Source: Vibrio sinaloensis
GTDB lineage: Bacteria; Pseudomonadota; Gammaproteobacteria; Enterobacterales; Vibrionaceae
Reading direction: 5' to 3'
Assembly: GCF_023195835.1 (NCBI RefSeq)
Contig: NZ_CP096199.1
Span: forward strand, 2,542,001 to 2,606,000
Length of the DNA stretch: 64,000 nucleotides
The notes below the pieces were generated by a model. The model worked only from the letters and a program-made list of their open reading frames with translations. It had not been told where the DNA came from and did not search any database. Positions 48,274-57,097 of this stretch are shown here, one piece after another. Numbering within the stretch: the first letter of the stretch is position 1; the number at the start of each line of letters is the position of its first letter. Position numbers and translations under genes: made by a program.

Positions 48274-49245
48274 ATGGATTTTAAAGCTATCCAAGCTCTC
48301 ACCGCCGATGACATGGCAAAAGTGAACGAAACAATTCATGCTCAGCTCAACTCTGATGTCTCTTTAATTAACCAACTTGGTTTTTACATTGTCAGTGGTG
48401 GAGGTAAGCGTATACGCCCTCTTCTGGCTGTCATTTCTGCCCGAGCACTCGGTTATCAGGGAGAAGCCCACACCACGGCTGCAGCCTTTATCGAATTTAT
48501 TCACACTGCTACCTTGTTGCACGATGATGTCGTGGATGAATCAGACATGCGTCGTGGAAAAGCCACCGCTAACGCAGCGTTTGGTAACGCGGCCAGTGTA
48601 TTAGTAGGAGATTATATCTACACTCGCTCTTTTCAGATGATGACCGAGCTAGGATCGTTGAGGATCCTCAAGTTAATGAGTGATGCGGTCAACGTTATCT
48701 CTGAAGGCGAAGTACAACAGTTGATGAACTGTAACGACCCTAATACCACTGAGGAGAGTTACATGCAGGTCATCTACTCGAAAACGGCTCGCTTGTTTGA
48801 AGCGGCCACGCAAATTGGCGCCATTTTGAGTGACGCTCCTGAAGAGGTCGAACTGGCTCTGCAAAACTACGGTAAATACCTCGGCACCGCCTTCCAACTG
48901 ATCGACGATGTGATGGACTACACCTCAGACGGTAAAGAGATGGGCAAAAACGTCGGCGACGATCTCGCCGAAGGGAAACCGACACTGCCGCTGCTTTATG
49001 CGATGCGTCATGGTACCTCTGAGCAAGCTGAGATGATTCGCGAAGCGATAGAGAAAGCCAACGGGATGGAACGCCTGCATGACATAATGACGGCAATGGA
49101 ACAAACAGGCTCTCTCGACTACACCCGCCAAAAAGCCTATCAAGAAGCCGACAAAGCGATTGCTGAACTCGATATTTTGCCTGAGTCTCCATACAAACAC
49201 GCACTGGTGACCTTAGCTCATATGTCAGTCCACCGCAGCAGCTAA
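48274..49245 (+). CDS. ispB: IspB, octaprenyl diphosphate synthase
   Basis: Trans-prenyltransferase that makes the C40 side chain of ubiquinone and menaquinone. I start at MDFKAIQALTADDMAKVNETI (323 aa, the E. coli length); the upstream extension is not conserved. The two aspartate-rich motifs are LLHDDVVDESDMRRG and LIDDVMDYTSD; GGGKRIRPLL and the chain-length region precede the first. It is divergent from rplU and followed by a hairpin. Confidence 0.97.
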   Translation: MDFKAIQALTADDMAKVNETIHAQLNSDVSLINQLGFYIVSGGGKRIRPLLAVISARALGYQGEAHTTAAAFIEFIHTATLLHDDVVDESDMRRGKATANAAFGNAASVLVGDYIYTRSFQMMTELGSLRILKLMSDAVNVISEGEVQQLMNCNDPNTTEESYMQVIYSKTARLFEAATQIGAILSDAPEEVELALQNYGKYLGTAFQLIDDVMDYTSDGKEMGKNVGDDLAEGKPTLPLLYAMRHGTSEQAEMIREAIEKANGMERLHDIMTAMEQTGSLDYTRQKAYQEADKAIAELDILPESPYKHALVTLAHMSVHRSS

Positions 49246-49280
49246 TCACGCCGCCACACAGCAAAGCACAGAGACAACAA

Positions 49281-49304
49281 CGGGAACCCTAGGGTTCCCG
49301 TTTG
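49281..49304 (+). terminator. hairpin terminator of ispB
   Basis: Perfect 20-bp palindrome CGGGAACCCT / AGGGTTCCCG followed by only three T residues; termination may be partial. The next 220 bp (49305-49526) show no feature I can name. Confidence 0.65.
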
Positions 49305-49526
49305 CCTCTATCGAGGCCATCCAGCACAGCAAAACGAAGGCAATTGACCGTGTTTAGGTTTAAGTCTAACGCTCTCCCTCTAAACACTGTGCCCGCTTTA
49401 AAACATTAACAACAATACTTCGATTGAGATGCGAAATTAGTATGTTTTGTGAGCAATATATTCTTTAATCTTATCAATTTGTCATTATTTCAAGCTGACT
49501 CCCTCTATTCCTCGCTTTTGTAGTGG

Positions 49527-49588
49527 CTGTCACTGAAATGTCATCCCGGCGTCATCGACCGCTCATCAATTTGCAGCTTGCCTGTCAT
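49527..49588 (+). promoter_or_regulatory. extended Pho box array upstream of olsF
   Basis: PhoB half-sites recur every 11 bp in one phase: CTGTCAC (49527), ATGTCAT (49538), GCGTCAT (49549), CGCTCAT (49560), TTGCAGC (49571, weak) and CTGTCAT (49582). The consensus Pho box is two CTGTCAT repeats separated by 4 bp, the same 11-bp step. A -10-like TATTCT lies at 49599-49604, the spacing typical of PhoB-dependent promoters that lack a -35. Induction by phosphate limitation is therefore predicted. Confidence 0.82.
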
Positions 49589-49635
49589 CTCACTTTTTTA
49601 TTCTCGGCACAGATTCGCTATTTGCAGAGGATAAT

Positions 49636-51387
49636 ATGTCAATATCTAGCCCGTTCCGTTTACCCACTAAAACCCCACTTCGTGTGGCTGAAAGCCTGAC
49701 TGAATGGGCGACAGGACTAAGCCAACTCGACAAGTTCTATGCGCAGCGTCCGGTCAACTGCGATACCCGCTGTTTTCTTCGCTATACCCTAGAAGTGCTT
49801 GGCATTGATTATCGAGTGGTTAAAGGACACGCAGACGCGGTACCCAAACAAGGCGCCACCGTAGTCGTCGCCAACCACCCGCTCGGATGCGTAGAAGGGG
49901 TGATTCTGGCTGAGCTATTACTTATGTTGAGAAGTGACGTCCAGATCCTCGCCAATCAATATTTAAAAACCGTACCAGAACTCGATGAGCTGTTTATCGG
50001 GGTCGATGTATTTGAAGGTGCGGATGCGCCGCGGGCGAACTTAAAGGCGCTGCGTCAAGCCCATCAACACTTGGCCAACGGCGGATTACTATTGCTGTTC
50101 CCCGCTGGCGAAGTCTCGCAGTTAGTCAAAGGCACTGTCCCACGTCTAGAAGATAAGGAGTGGAGCCGCTCCATCAGCCATCTAGTTCGTAAGTCTCGCG
50201 CCACAACCGTACCAATGTTTATCGATGGTCAAAACTCAAAACGTTTCTACTTAGCTGGCAAAGTGCACCCTCTGCTTCGCACCTTAATGCTCGGCAGAGA
50301 GTTACTCAACAAAACGAATCACACCATCGGGATATCGATTGGTGAGCCGATCAAGTATAAAGAGGTCAATTCACTGACCGACGCACAGATCGTCCACTAC
50401 TTGCGCCTCAATACCTATTTGCTACAAACGCCGCCTTCCACCAAGTCAGTCACATCGCCCGCGAGTAAGTCTGAGATCCCAGTCGCTCCGTCATTACCAA
50501 TAGAGGATCATCTCGATGATCTTCGCCAACTCCCCAAGCAGCACCATCTGTTATCCAGTGGCGAGTTTGACGTCTACTGCACCAGTGCTGATCATATTCC
50601 ATCGATCATGCACGAAATAGGAAGACTCAGAGAACTCAACTTTCGCCAAGTAGGAGAAGGAACAGGCAACGCATTGGATATTGATCGATTTGATCGCTAC
50701 TACCTGCAACTATTTGTTTGGGATCGAGATAAACAGCGATTAGTCGGCGCCTACCGTTTAGGACTGGTTGATCAGATTGTGGCGCAATACGGGCTAGATG
50801 GACTCTACTCACGCACCCTATTTCACTACCAGCAACCGTTTATCGACAGCATGGGAAAATCGATTGAAATGGGTCGCTCAGTTATCGATAGCGCCTATCA
50901 AAAATCCATGGCGCCACTGCTGCTACTGTGGAAAGGTATCGCGCGTTACGTCGCAAATCATCCAGACTACACCCACCTATTCGGTCCGGTCAGTATCAGT
51001 AATGACTACAGCGAACAAACTCGCCAGCTTTTGGCACAAACTATGACCCTACATCATTACGATAACCACAAAGCAGAATTCGTGACGCCATCAAATCCGC
51101 TGCCCAAAACTGAGTTGAGATGGAATCAAGCGATGTTGTCTGCGCTTGCCGACCTACAGCTGTTGTCGCGCGTGATTGGACGAATTGACGACGGCAAAGG
51201 CGTGCCTGTGTTACTGAGACAATATCTGGCGCTCAACGGCAAGCTCACTTGTTTTAATGTTGATCCCGATTTCAACGATGCGCTCGATGGTTTGATCATG
51301 GTTGATCTGAGGGACGTGCCGGTCAAAACGCTTAGTCGCTATATGGGGGCAAACAGTGCTGAGCAATATTTAGCTCGCCATCGCTGA
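49636..51387 (+). CDS. olsF: OlsF, bifunctional ornithine-lipid synthase
   Basis: Two-domain acyltransferase (583 aa). The N-terminal PlsC-like domain (VVANHPLGCVEGVILAELLLM, GGLLLLFPAGEVSQL) should carry out O-acylation of lyso-ornithine lipid. The C-terminal GNAT/OlsB-like domain (YCTSADHIPSIMHEIGRLRELNFRQVGEGTG, LVGAYRLGLVDQI) should perform the N-acylation of ornithine. This fusion is the OlsF family known from Serratia and Vibrio cholerae, where ornithine lipids replace phospholipids when phosphate is scarce. The upstream Pho boxes support that role. A generic label of 'hemolysin' or acyltransferase is the usual mis-annotation. Confidence 0.88.
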   Translation: MSISSPFRLPTKTPLRVAESLTEWATGLSQLDKFYAQRPVNCDTRCFLRYTLEVLGIDYRVVKGHADAVPKQGATVVVANHPLGCVEGVILAELLLMLRSDVQILANQYLKTVPELDELFIGVDVFEGADAPRANLKALRQAHQHLANGGLLLLFPAGEVSQLVKGTVPRLEDKEWSRSISHLVRKSRATTVPMFIDGQNSKRFYLAGKVHPLLRTLMLGRELLNKTNHTIGISIGEPIKYKEVNSLTDAQIVHYLRLNTYLLQTPPSTKSVTSPASKSEIPVAPSLPIEDHLDDLRQLPKQHHLLSSGEFDVYCTSADHIPSIMHEIGRLRELNFRQVGEGTGNALDIDRFDRYYLQLFVWDRDKQRLVGAYRLGLVDQIVAQYGLDGLYSRTLFHYQQPFIDSMGKSIEMGRSVIDSAYQKSMAPLLLLWKGIARYVANHPDYTHLFGPVSISNDYSEQTRQLLAQTMTLHHYDNHKAEFVTPSNPLPKTELRWNQAMLSALADLQLLSRVIGRIDDGKGVPVLLRQYLALNGKLTCFNVDPDFNDALDGLIMVDLRDVPVKTLSRYMGANSAEQYLARHR

Positions 51388-51654
51388 CGGGCTGTTCATC
51401 CTCGACAACTTGAGCCACGTGACCCAGTCGGCACTTTTTATATCAAAATTATGTGCTTAATTGTGGCTTGAGTATGTCCAATCCTCCAATTTTCCAGCCA
51501 AGATAACAGGATAAATCGCCATTGGCTTACTGAGTGTTAGATAGACTCGCTAAATTGGGCTAGCTAGATAGCAACAAATTAGATTGACGAAAAAATAATC
51601 AGGAGAAATGCTAGGTGGGATTTAGCAAGACAACAATAAGGAAGTAAACTCGCT

Positions 51655-52737
51655 ATGCTGCCCTCAAAAACAAAACTACGTTCCCTCATCACTGGTACTT
51701 TAACCCTGTCACTGGCATTCACTTCTTTGGTAAGCTTCGCTGAAGACAAAGTATATCGCTTAAAACTTGCAGAAACCTGGGGGCCGAATACCCCAATCCT
51801 CGGCGATGCCACGAAAAATATGGCGCAGTTGGCAGAGGAGATGTCCAATGGTCGCTTGCAGATTCGCATCGATTCCGCCAACAAGCATAAAGCGCCTCTC
51901 GGCATTTTTGATATGGTCAAATCCGGCCAATACGACTTAGGTCATTCCAGTTCATACTATTGGAAAGGCAAAGTTCCCAATACACTCTATTTCTCTTCCA
52001 TGCCGTTTGGCATGATTTCGACCGAGCAATACGCTTGGTTCTATCGAGGCGGTGGTATGGAGTTAATGGAGAAAGTGTACGCTCCGCATAACTTGCTGTC
52101 GTTCCCAGGCGGAAACTCAGATATTCAAATGGGTGGTTGGTTTAAAAAAGAGATCAACTCTGTCGACGACCTACAAGGACTGAAGATCCGTATTCCAGGC
52201 TTTGCTGGTGAGGTGATGGCCAAAGTCGGCGCGGCGCCAACCAATATCGCGCCTGGCGAGCTCTACACTTCTCTCGAGCGAGGAACCATCGACGCCCTTG
52301 AGTGGGTCGGCCCAGCGTTTGATCTACGTATGGGCTTTCAAAAAATCGCTCCATACTACTACACCGCGTGGCATGAGCCGGGTTCAGAAACTCAATTCCT
52401 GGTCAACAAGAAAAAGTGGGACTCACTGCCAAAAGATCTCCAGACCATTTTGGAAACCGCTTTTCGCGTAGCGGCATTTGATATGTATACTCAAGCCGTG
52501 GATGCCAACGCCAATAGCTGGGCAACCATGAGTGCAGAGTACCCAGACATCAAAGTGCGTGATTTCCCACCGCAAGTGCTGGAAGCGATGCGAGCGGCAA
52601 CCGAAGAACTTTTGGCTGAACAAGCCACTCAAGACCCTTTAGCCAAAGAGATCATCGAGTCACAAAAGCAGTATTTGACCAAGGTGCGAGCATGGACAGA
52701 TATCTCATCTAAAGCCTATCTAGACTCCAATCAATAA
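51655..52737 (+). CDS. TRAP transporter solute-binding protein (DctP/TakP family), no adjacent permease
   Basis: Periplasmic binding protein of 360 aa for a TRAP carrier. Signal peptide ends near SLVSFAED. Family features are KLAETWGPNTPILGDATKNMAQL, LKIRIPGFAGEVMAKVGAAPTNIAPGELYTSLERGTIDALEWVGP and the C-terminal helices. The DALEWVGPAFD segment is typical of the TakP-like branch that binds 2-oxo acids or lactate, so a carboxylate ligand is a reasonable guess. The small (DctQ) and large (DctM) membrane subunits are not next to it: olsF lies upstream and mtlA downstream. AGGA lies upstream of the ATG at 51655. Confidence 0.88.
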   Translation: MLPSKTKLRSLITGTLTLSLAFTSLVSFAEDKVYRLKLAETWGPNTPILGDATKNMAQLAEEMSNGRLQIRIDSANKHKAPLGIFDMVKSGQYDLGHSSSYYWKGKVPNTLYFSSMPFGMISTEQYAWFYRGGGMELMEKVYAPHNLLSFPGGNSDIQMGGWFKKEINSVDDLQGLKIRIPGFAGEVMAKVGAAPTNIAPGELYTSLERGTIDALEWVGPAFDLRMGFQKIAPYYYTAWHEPGSETQFLVNKKKWDSLPKDLQTILETAFRVAAFDMYTQAVDANANSWATMSAEYPDIKVRDFPPQVLEAMRAATEELLAEQATQDPLAKEIIESQKQYLTKVRAWTDISSKAYLDSNQ

Positions 52738-52746
52738 CCTCTCCCT

Positions 52747-52772
52747 ATTGGCAGAGCTATGGCTCTGCCAAT
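52747..52772 (+). terminator. hairpin after the TRAP binding-protein gene
   Basis: Perfect 11-bp stem ATTGGCAGAGC / GCTCTGCCAAT with TATG loop, but no T tract. It may be a weak or Rho-aided terminator, or a 3'-end stabiliser. Confidence 0.5.
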
Positions 52773-52865
52773 GATTCGCTCACCAAATAACACCGCGTTA
52801 AATATTTATCAGCAAAATTGTCATTAACTTTCACCAAACAGCGAAAGTAGAGATTTGTCACACTT

Positions 52866-53102
52866 AAAAACCCAACCCACCAAAAACAAAAGTGACAAAG
52901 ATCACGCAGAGGTTACTATCCAACCACAGATAAATGTCATTAAAAGATCTAGATCACATTAAATTTAAATATCAAAACCATAAGAATGTGACTATAAGCA
53001 TTAAAAAATAGTTGACTTTTTTCTACTTCATATAATGTCAAAAAATTACAGCGTCAAAAAGAGAAAGGGATCACTAAGATTTTGTTTGGTGGGTTGGTTT
53101 TT
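52866..53102. repeat. long inverted repeat flanking the mtlA promoter region
   Basis: AAAAACCCAACCCACCAAAA... at 52866-52891 recurs as its reverse complement TTTTGTTTGGTGGGTTGG... at 53080-53102. The arms agree over about 23 positions with one 1-bp and one 2-bp indel. They are 188 bp apart and enclose the CRP-like sites and the -10. The left arm lies upstream of all regulatory sites, the right arm in the mtlA leader. Two diverging copies of a G/T-rich motif like this could be operator sites (for example MtlR-linked) or targets of a trans-acting RNA. Confidence 0.7.
52891..53036 (+). promoter_or_regulatory. mtlA control region: CRP-like sites and -10 element
   Basis: Three CRP-type sites are visible: AGTGA-CAAAGA-TCACG (52891-52906), AAAGA-TCTAGA-TCACA (52943-52958; its 15-bp core equals the consensus GATCTAGATCACATT) and TGTGA-CTATAA-GCATT (52987-53002; good left half only). 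A perfect -10 TATAAT is at 53031-53036 without a properly spaced -35, as expected for an activator-dependent promoter. Catabolite control of mannitol use by cAMP-CRP is established in Vibrio cholerae. The region 52773-52865 shows nothing else. Confidence 0.65.
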
Positions 53103-53240
53103 CGTTACTTAAATCACAAAAAACCCGTCATCAGTTCCGAATTGAATTTGTGTGGTAAATTGATTGGGTACTAAGCAATCAACGGTTTTGGCGAACCGTA
53201 CTACTACAATATTCATCAGAACATCAAACGGGGAACTGTT
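53043..53240 (+). promoter_or_regulatory. long 5' leader of mtlA
   Basis: About 198 nt lie between the predicted start and the ATG. Two hairpins are present: TTGATTG / CAATCAA (53160-53182) and ACGGTT / AACCGT (53182-53199). In V. cholerae the antisense RNA MtlS is transcribed opposite the mtlA leader and blocks MtlA synthesis without mannitol; a homologue could lie here, but I see no clear minus-strand terminator to support it. Confidence 0.5.
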
Positions 53241-55190
53241 ATGATATCACCAGACACTAAGATCAAGATACAAAATTTTGGTCGTTTTCTATCGAATATG
53301 GTAATGCCTAACATTGGCGCATTCATTGCGTGGGGCTTTATCACTGCACTATTTATCCCAACCGGTTGGCTGCCAAATGAAACGCTCGCGGCCATGGTCG
53401 GTCCGATGATCACCTACTTGTTGCCACTATTGATCGGCTATACCGGTGGTAAATTGGTCGGTGGTGACCGCGGCGCCGTCGTGGGTGCGATAACCACTAT
53501 GGGCGTGATCGTCGGTACCGATATTCCGATGTTTATGGGCGCAATGATGGTCGGTCCTTTAGGGGGCTGGGCAATCAAGAAGTTTGACAACTACATCGAT
53601 GGCAAAGTGAAGAGTGGCTTCGAGATGTTGGTCAACAACTTTTCTGCCGGCATCATTGGGATGGCCTGTGCCATTATCGCCTTCTTCTTTATCGGTCCTT
53701 TTGTCAAAGTCTTATCAGGCGGATTGGCGGCAGGGGTGAACTTCCTAGTCTCGGCACACTTACTCCCTTTGACTTCGATCTTTGTTGAGCCAGCCAAAAT
53801 CCTGTTCCTCAACAATGCGATCAACCACGGTATTTTCTCACCACTTGGCATTCAACAAGCGACCGATATGGGCCAATCGATCTTCTTCTTGATCGAAGCG
53901 AACCCAGGTCCAGGTTTAGGTATCTTGCTCGCATACATGGTGTTTGGTAAAGGAACGGCTCGTCAAACTGCTGGCGGCGCGTCCATCATTCACTTTTTTG
54001 GTGGTATTCACGAGATCTACTTCCCGTACATTTTGATGAACCCGCGTCTTATTCTTGCTGCCATCGCCGGTGGTATGACTGGTGTGTTTATCCTTGTGCT
54101 GTTCAATGCCGGATTGGTATCACCTGCCTCTCCAGGTTCAATATTCGCAGTCTTGTTGATGACACCAAAAGCCTCCATTGTCGGTGTGCTAGCCTCTATC
54201 GCGGGTGCCGCTGGGGTCTCATTTGCTGTGGCGTCTCTATTGATGAAAACGCAAACCTCTAGCGAGCAAGACGGCGACGAAGCGGCACTAACAAAAGCCA
54301 CGTCGCAAATGAAAGAAATGAAATCTGGCGCTCACAGTGGAGCCAACATCAGTAGCAGCAAAAAAGGCGATATCGACCTAGCGAATGTACAGAGCATCAT
54401 CGTCGCCTGTGACGCTGGGATGGGCTCAAGCGCCATGGGCGCCAGTATGTTGCGTAAAAAGGTACAAGACGCAGGCCTGGCGATTCAGGTCAATAACCTC
54501 GCCATCAATAGCTTGACTGAGAGTGCCGATATCGTGATTACCCACAAAGACTTAACCGACCGCGCTCGAAAGCACGCGCCAAACGCACGCCATATTTCGT
54601 TGACCAATTTTCTAGACAGCGAGATGTACAACCAGCTGGTCACATCATTACTGGCTGCGCAAACAATCGCCGCCAATGACGACAGTGCAGCAAAGGTCTC
54701 GGTATTAGCGGCGAATGATGATCACTATGAACCTCAACCGAGTTCGGTGTTTAAAATAGGCCAAGACAATATTTACTTAGGGCTTAACGCAGCCAATAAA
54801 GAGCAAGCGATCCGCTTTGCCGGAGAGAAGCTGGTCGAAATGGGTTACGTTGACCCTGAATACGTCGACGCTATGTTCGAGCGAGAGAAACTGGTTCCGA
54901 CCTACCTCGGCGAGTCCATTGCAGTGCCGCATGGCACCGTCGAAGCAAAAGACAAAGTGAAAAAGACAGGCATAGTGATCTGCCAATACCCAGCAGGTGT
55001 TCAGTTCACTGAAGACCAAGATGACGTGGCTAAGTTAGTTATCGGCATTGCCGCCAAAAACGACGAACACATTCAAGTCATCACTACCATTACCAACGCA
55101 CTCGATGAGCCGCAGGCGATCGAAAGGCTAACCAGCACTAACGATGTCAATGAAATCTTGCGCATCTTAGCAAGCTCACAAGCCGCTTAA
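53241..55190 (+). CDS. mtlA: MtlA, mannitol-specific PTS enzyme IICBA
   Basis: Imports and phosphorylates mannitol to mannitol 1-phosphate. At 649 aa it is a full EIICBA fusion: EIIC membrane domain (about residues 10-340, with GGIHEIYFPYILMNPRLI as the conserved GIHE substrate loop), linker, EIIB (IIVACDAGMGSSAMGASMLR, phospho-Cys390), and EIIA (IAVPHGTVEAKDKV, phospho-His564). It heads mtlA-mtlD-mtlR. A 7-bp inverted repeat GAGGTCA / TGACCTC (55212-55248) lies between mtlA and mtlD and may stabilise the mRNA. Confidence 0.98.
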   Translation: MISPDTKIKIQNFGRFLSNMVMPNIGAFIAWGFITALFIPTGWLPNETLAAMVGPMITYLLPLLIGYTGGKLVGGDRGAVVGAITTMGVIVGTDIPMFMGAMMVGPLGGWAIKKFDNYIDGKVKSGFEMLVNNFSAGIIGMACAIIAFFFIGPFVKVLSGGLAAGVNFLVSAHLLPLTSIFVEPAKILFLNNAINHGIFSPLGIQQATDMGQSIFFLIEANPGPGLGILLAYMVFGKGTARQTAGGASIIHFFGGIHEIYFPYILMNPRLILAAIAGGMTGVFILVLFNAGLVSPASPGSIFAVLLMTPKASIVGVLASIAGAAGVSFAVASLLMKTQTSSEQDGDEAALTKATSQMKEMKSGAHSGANISSSKKGDIDLANVQSIIVACDAGMGSSAMGASMLRKKVQDAGLAIQVNNLAINSLTESADIVITHKDLTDRARKHAPNARHISLTNFLDSEMYNQLVTSLLAAQTIAANDDSAAKVSVLAANDDHYEPQPSSVFKIGQDNIYLGLNAANKEQAIRFAGEKLVEMGYVDPEYVDAMFEREKLVPTYLGESIAVPHGTVEAKDKVKKTGIVICQYPAGVQFTEDQDDVAKLVIGIAAKNDEHIQVITTITNALDEPQAIERLTSTNDVNEILRILASSQAA

Positions 55191-55282
55191 TTTTTGCTCC
55201 TGAGCAAAATCGAGGTCAGCTGTCACTTCCCCCCATGCGGTTGACCTCACCCTAGAGTCGTTATTTTAATGGTAGGTAAATT

Positions 55283-56431
55283 ATGAAAAATGCAGTTCAT
55301 TTTGGTGCGGGCAATATCGGCCGTGGTTTTATTGGCAAACTTTTGGCTGATGCCAATGTTGAAGTCACCTTCGCCGACGTCGACACACCGCTGGTTGATC
55401 AACTCAGCCATCAACAACAATACAAAGTTAAAGTCGTTGGCAGCGAGTGCCAAATCGACACCGTGACTCATGTCACAGCGGTTAACTCAGCCAGTGAAGA
55501 AGTCATTGATCGTATTGTTAAAACCGATTTAGTCACCACAGCAGTGGGGCCCAACGTTTTAGATATCATTGCCAAAACCATCGCCACTGGCATTGCCAAG
55601 CGCTTTGAAGTCGGCAATGTTAAGCCACTCAATATCATTGCCTGTGAAAACATGGTACGCGGCACAACGCACCTTAAAGGCGAAGTATACAAACATCTCG
55701 ACCCAGCACTGCACTCACAAGCTGATCTGCTGGTTGGCTTTGTCGACTCAGCAGTCGATCGCATTGTTCCTCCCGCAGAGGCGGCCAACGATGATCCGCT
55801 CGAAGTTACCGTGGAAAGCTTCAGCGAATGGATTGTTGATGAGCAACAGTTCAAAGGCGAAATCCCAGACATCGCGGGGATGGAAAAAACCAATAACTTG
55901 ATGGCCTTTGTCGAGCGCAAGCTATTTACCCTCAATACCGGACACTGCATCACTGCTTATTTGGGCTGTTTAAAAGGGCACCGCACCATACGTGAAGCGA
56001 TCGAAGATCCGCACATCTACGCCGAGGTCAAACAAGCCATGCTCGAAAGTGGTGAAGTGTTGATTCAGCGCTACGGATTTGAGCGTCCGCTACATCATGC
56101 CTATATCAACAAGATCCTTGACCGCTTTGCCAACCCCTACCTCGTGGATGAAGTGGATCGCGTTGGACGTCAACCGATTCGCAAATTGGGGCCAAACGAT
56201 AGATTAGTCAAACCATTACTGGGTACAATAGAGTATGGCATTGAAAATAAAGCACTTCTAAAAGGTATTGCGGCAGCCTTAAAATACCAAAATCAAGACG
56301 ACCCGCAAGCCATTGAACTGCAGCAATCTATTGCAGATAAAGGAGTTGGTGCCACCTTAGCGCACTACACTGGCCTAGACAAAAACAGTCAGGAAGTCAC
56401 GCAGATTGAACGCATTTTCAATGCGCTTTAA
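55283..56431 (+). CDS. mtlD: MtlD, mannitol-1-phosphate 5-dehydrogenase
   Basis: Oxidises mannitol 1-phosphate to fructose 6-phosphate with NAD. The 382-aa protein has the NAD-binding [21 protein letters not shown], the conserved [15 protein letters not shown], and [22 protein letters not shown] with the catalytic Lys in the long-chain polyol dehydrogenase core. A perfect hairpin GAGGGGAA / TTCCCCTC (56441-56460) separates it from mtlR. Confidence 0.97.
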   Translation: MKNAVHFGAGNIGRGFIGKLLADANVEVTFADVDTPLVDQLSHQQQYKVKVVGSECQIDTVTHVTAVNSASEEVIDRIVKTDLVTTAVGPNVLDIIAKTIATGIAKRFEVGNVKPLNIIACENMVRGTTHLKGEVYKHLDPALHSQADLLVGFVDSAVDRIVPPAEAANDDPLEVTVESFSEWIVDEQQFKGEIPDIAGMEKTNNLMAFVERKLFTLNTGHCITAYLGCLKGHRTIREAIEDPHIYAEVKQAMLESGEVLIQRYGFERPLHHAYINKILDRFANPYLVDEVDRVGRQPIRKLGPNDRLVKPLLGTIEYGIENKALLKGIAAALKYQNQDDPQAIELQQSIADKGVGATLAHYTGLDKNSQEVTQIERIFNAL

Positions 56432-56483
56432 GTCCCATCGAGGGGAAGTATTTCCCCTCATTTATCAGTTACAAGTTTAATGT

Positions 56484-57014
56484 ATGGCAGACAGAATTAA
56501 CGAAAGCGAGATTATAGAGCGATTAAACGGCGCACCGTCGGTGCGGGGTTTCTTTATCGCTGCCGTCGATGTATTCGAGGATGCTATTGATGCCCTGATC
56601 CAGCGAATCTTTCGTAAAGACAACTTTGCCGTCCAATCCGTGGTTGGCCCACTGCTCGGTGATTCTGGGCCGCTCGGCGCTCTTTCCGTGCGCTTAAAAC
56701 TTCTCTATGGACTTGGCGTTCTGCCCGACGACGTCTATCACGATATTGAAGACATCATCAAAATCAAAAATGAGCTCAACAGTGACGCTCGTGACTATGA
56801 GTTTACCAACCCGAATGTGCTCGGCCCGATTAAACAATTACATCTAGTGCAAAAAATGGGCATGGTTCAATTAGAAGTGAGTGAGCCAGACGACGATATC
56901 GACCTCGACTTTTACCAGTTGCAACTGCAGCGACAACAACAAATCATCAAGTCTGGATTGTCTCTCGCCATTGTGGAAATTTGTAATGAGCTTGGTAGAG
57001 ACAGCCCTTTCTAA
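56484..57014 (+). CDS. mtlR: MtlR (MltR), mannitol operon repressor
   Basis: A 176-aa protein of the MltR family: INESEIIERLNGAPSVRGFFIAAVDVFEDAIDALIQRIF, VVGPLLGDSGPLGALSVRLKLLYGLGVL and IKIKNELNSDARDYEF. It carries no classical helix-turn-helix, as in other MtlR proteins, and its way of repressing is unclear. It ends convergent with glmS, with the glmS terminator between. Confidence 0.94.
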   Translation: MADRINESEIIERLNGAPSVRGFFIAAVDVFEDAIDALIQRIFRKDNFAVQSVVGPLLGDSGPLGALSVRLKLLYGLGVLPDDVYHDIEDIIKIKNELNSDARDYEFTNPNVLGPIKQLHLVQKMGMVQLEVSEPDDDIDLDFYQLQLQRQQQIIKSGLSLAIVEICNELGRDSPF

Positions 57015-57049
57015 TCATTCAACCGACTCATTTTGTTCACACTCACCAA

Positions 57050-57078
57050 TAAAAAAGCCGAGGCATCATACCTCGGCT
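57050..57078 (-). terminator. intrinsic terminator of glmS
   Basis: On the minus strand: AGCCGAGG / CCTCGGCT with 7-nt loop, then six T residues. On the plus strand the tail is poor. Confidence 0.9.
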
Positions 57079-57097
57079 GATTACTTTCCTCTGAGAC

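Noticed and set aside
53012..53036. TTGACT...TATAAT as a complete sigma70 promoter for mtlA
   Set aside because: The spacer is only 13 bp; the -10 is more likely used with an activator such as CRP.
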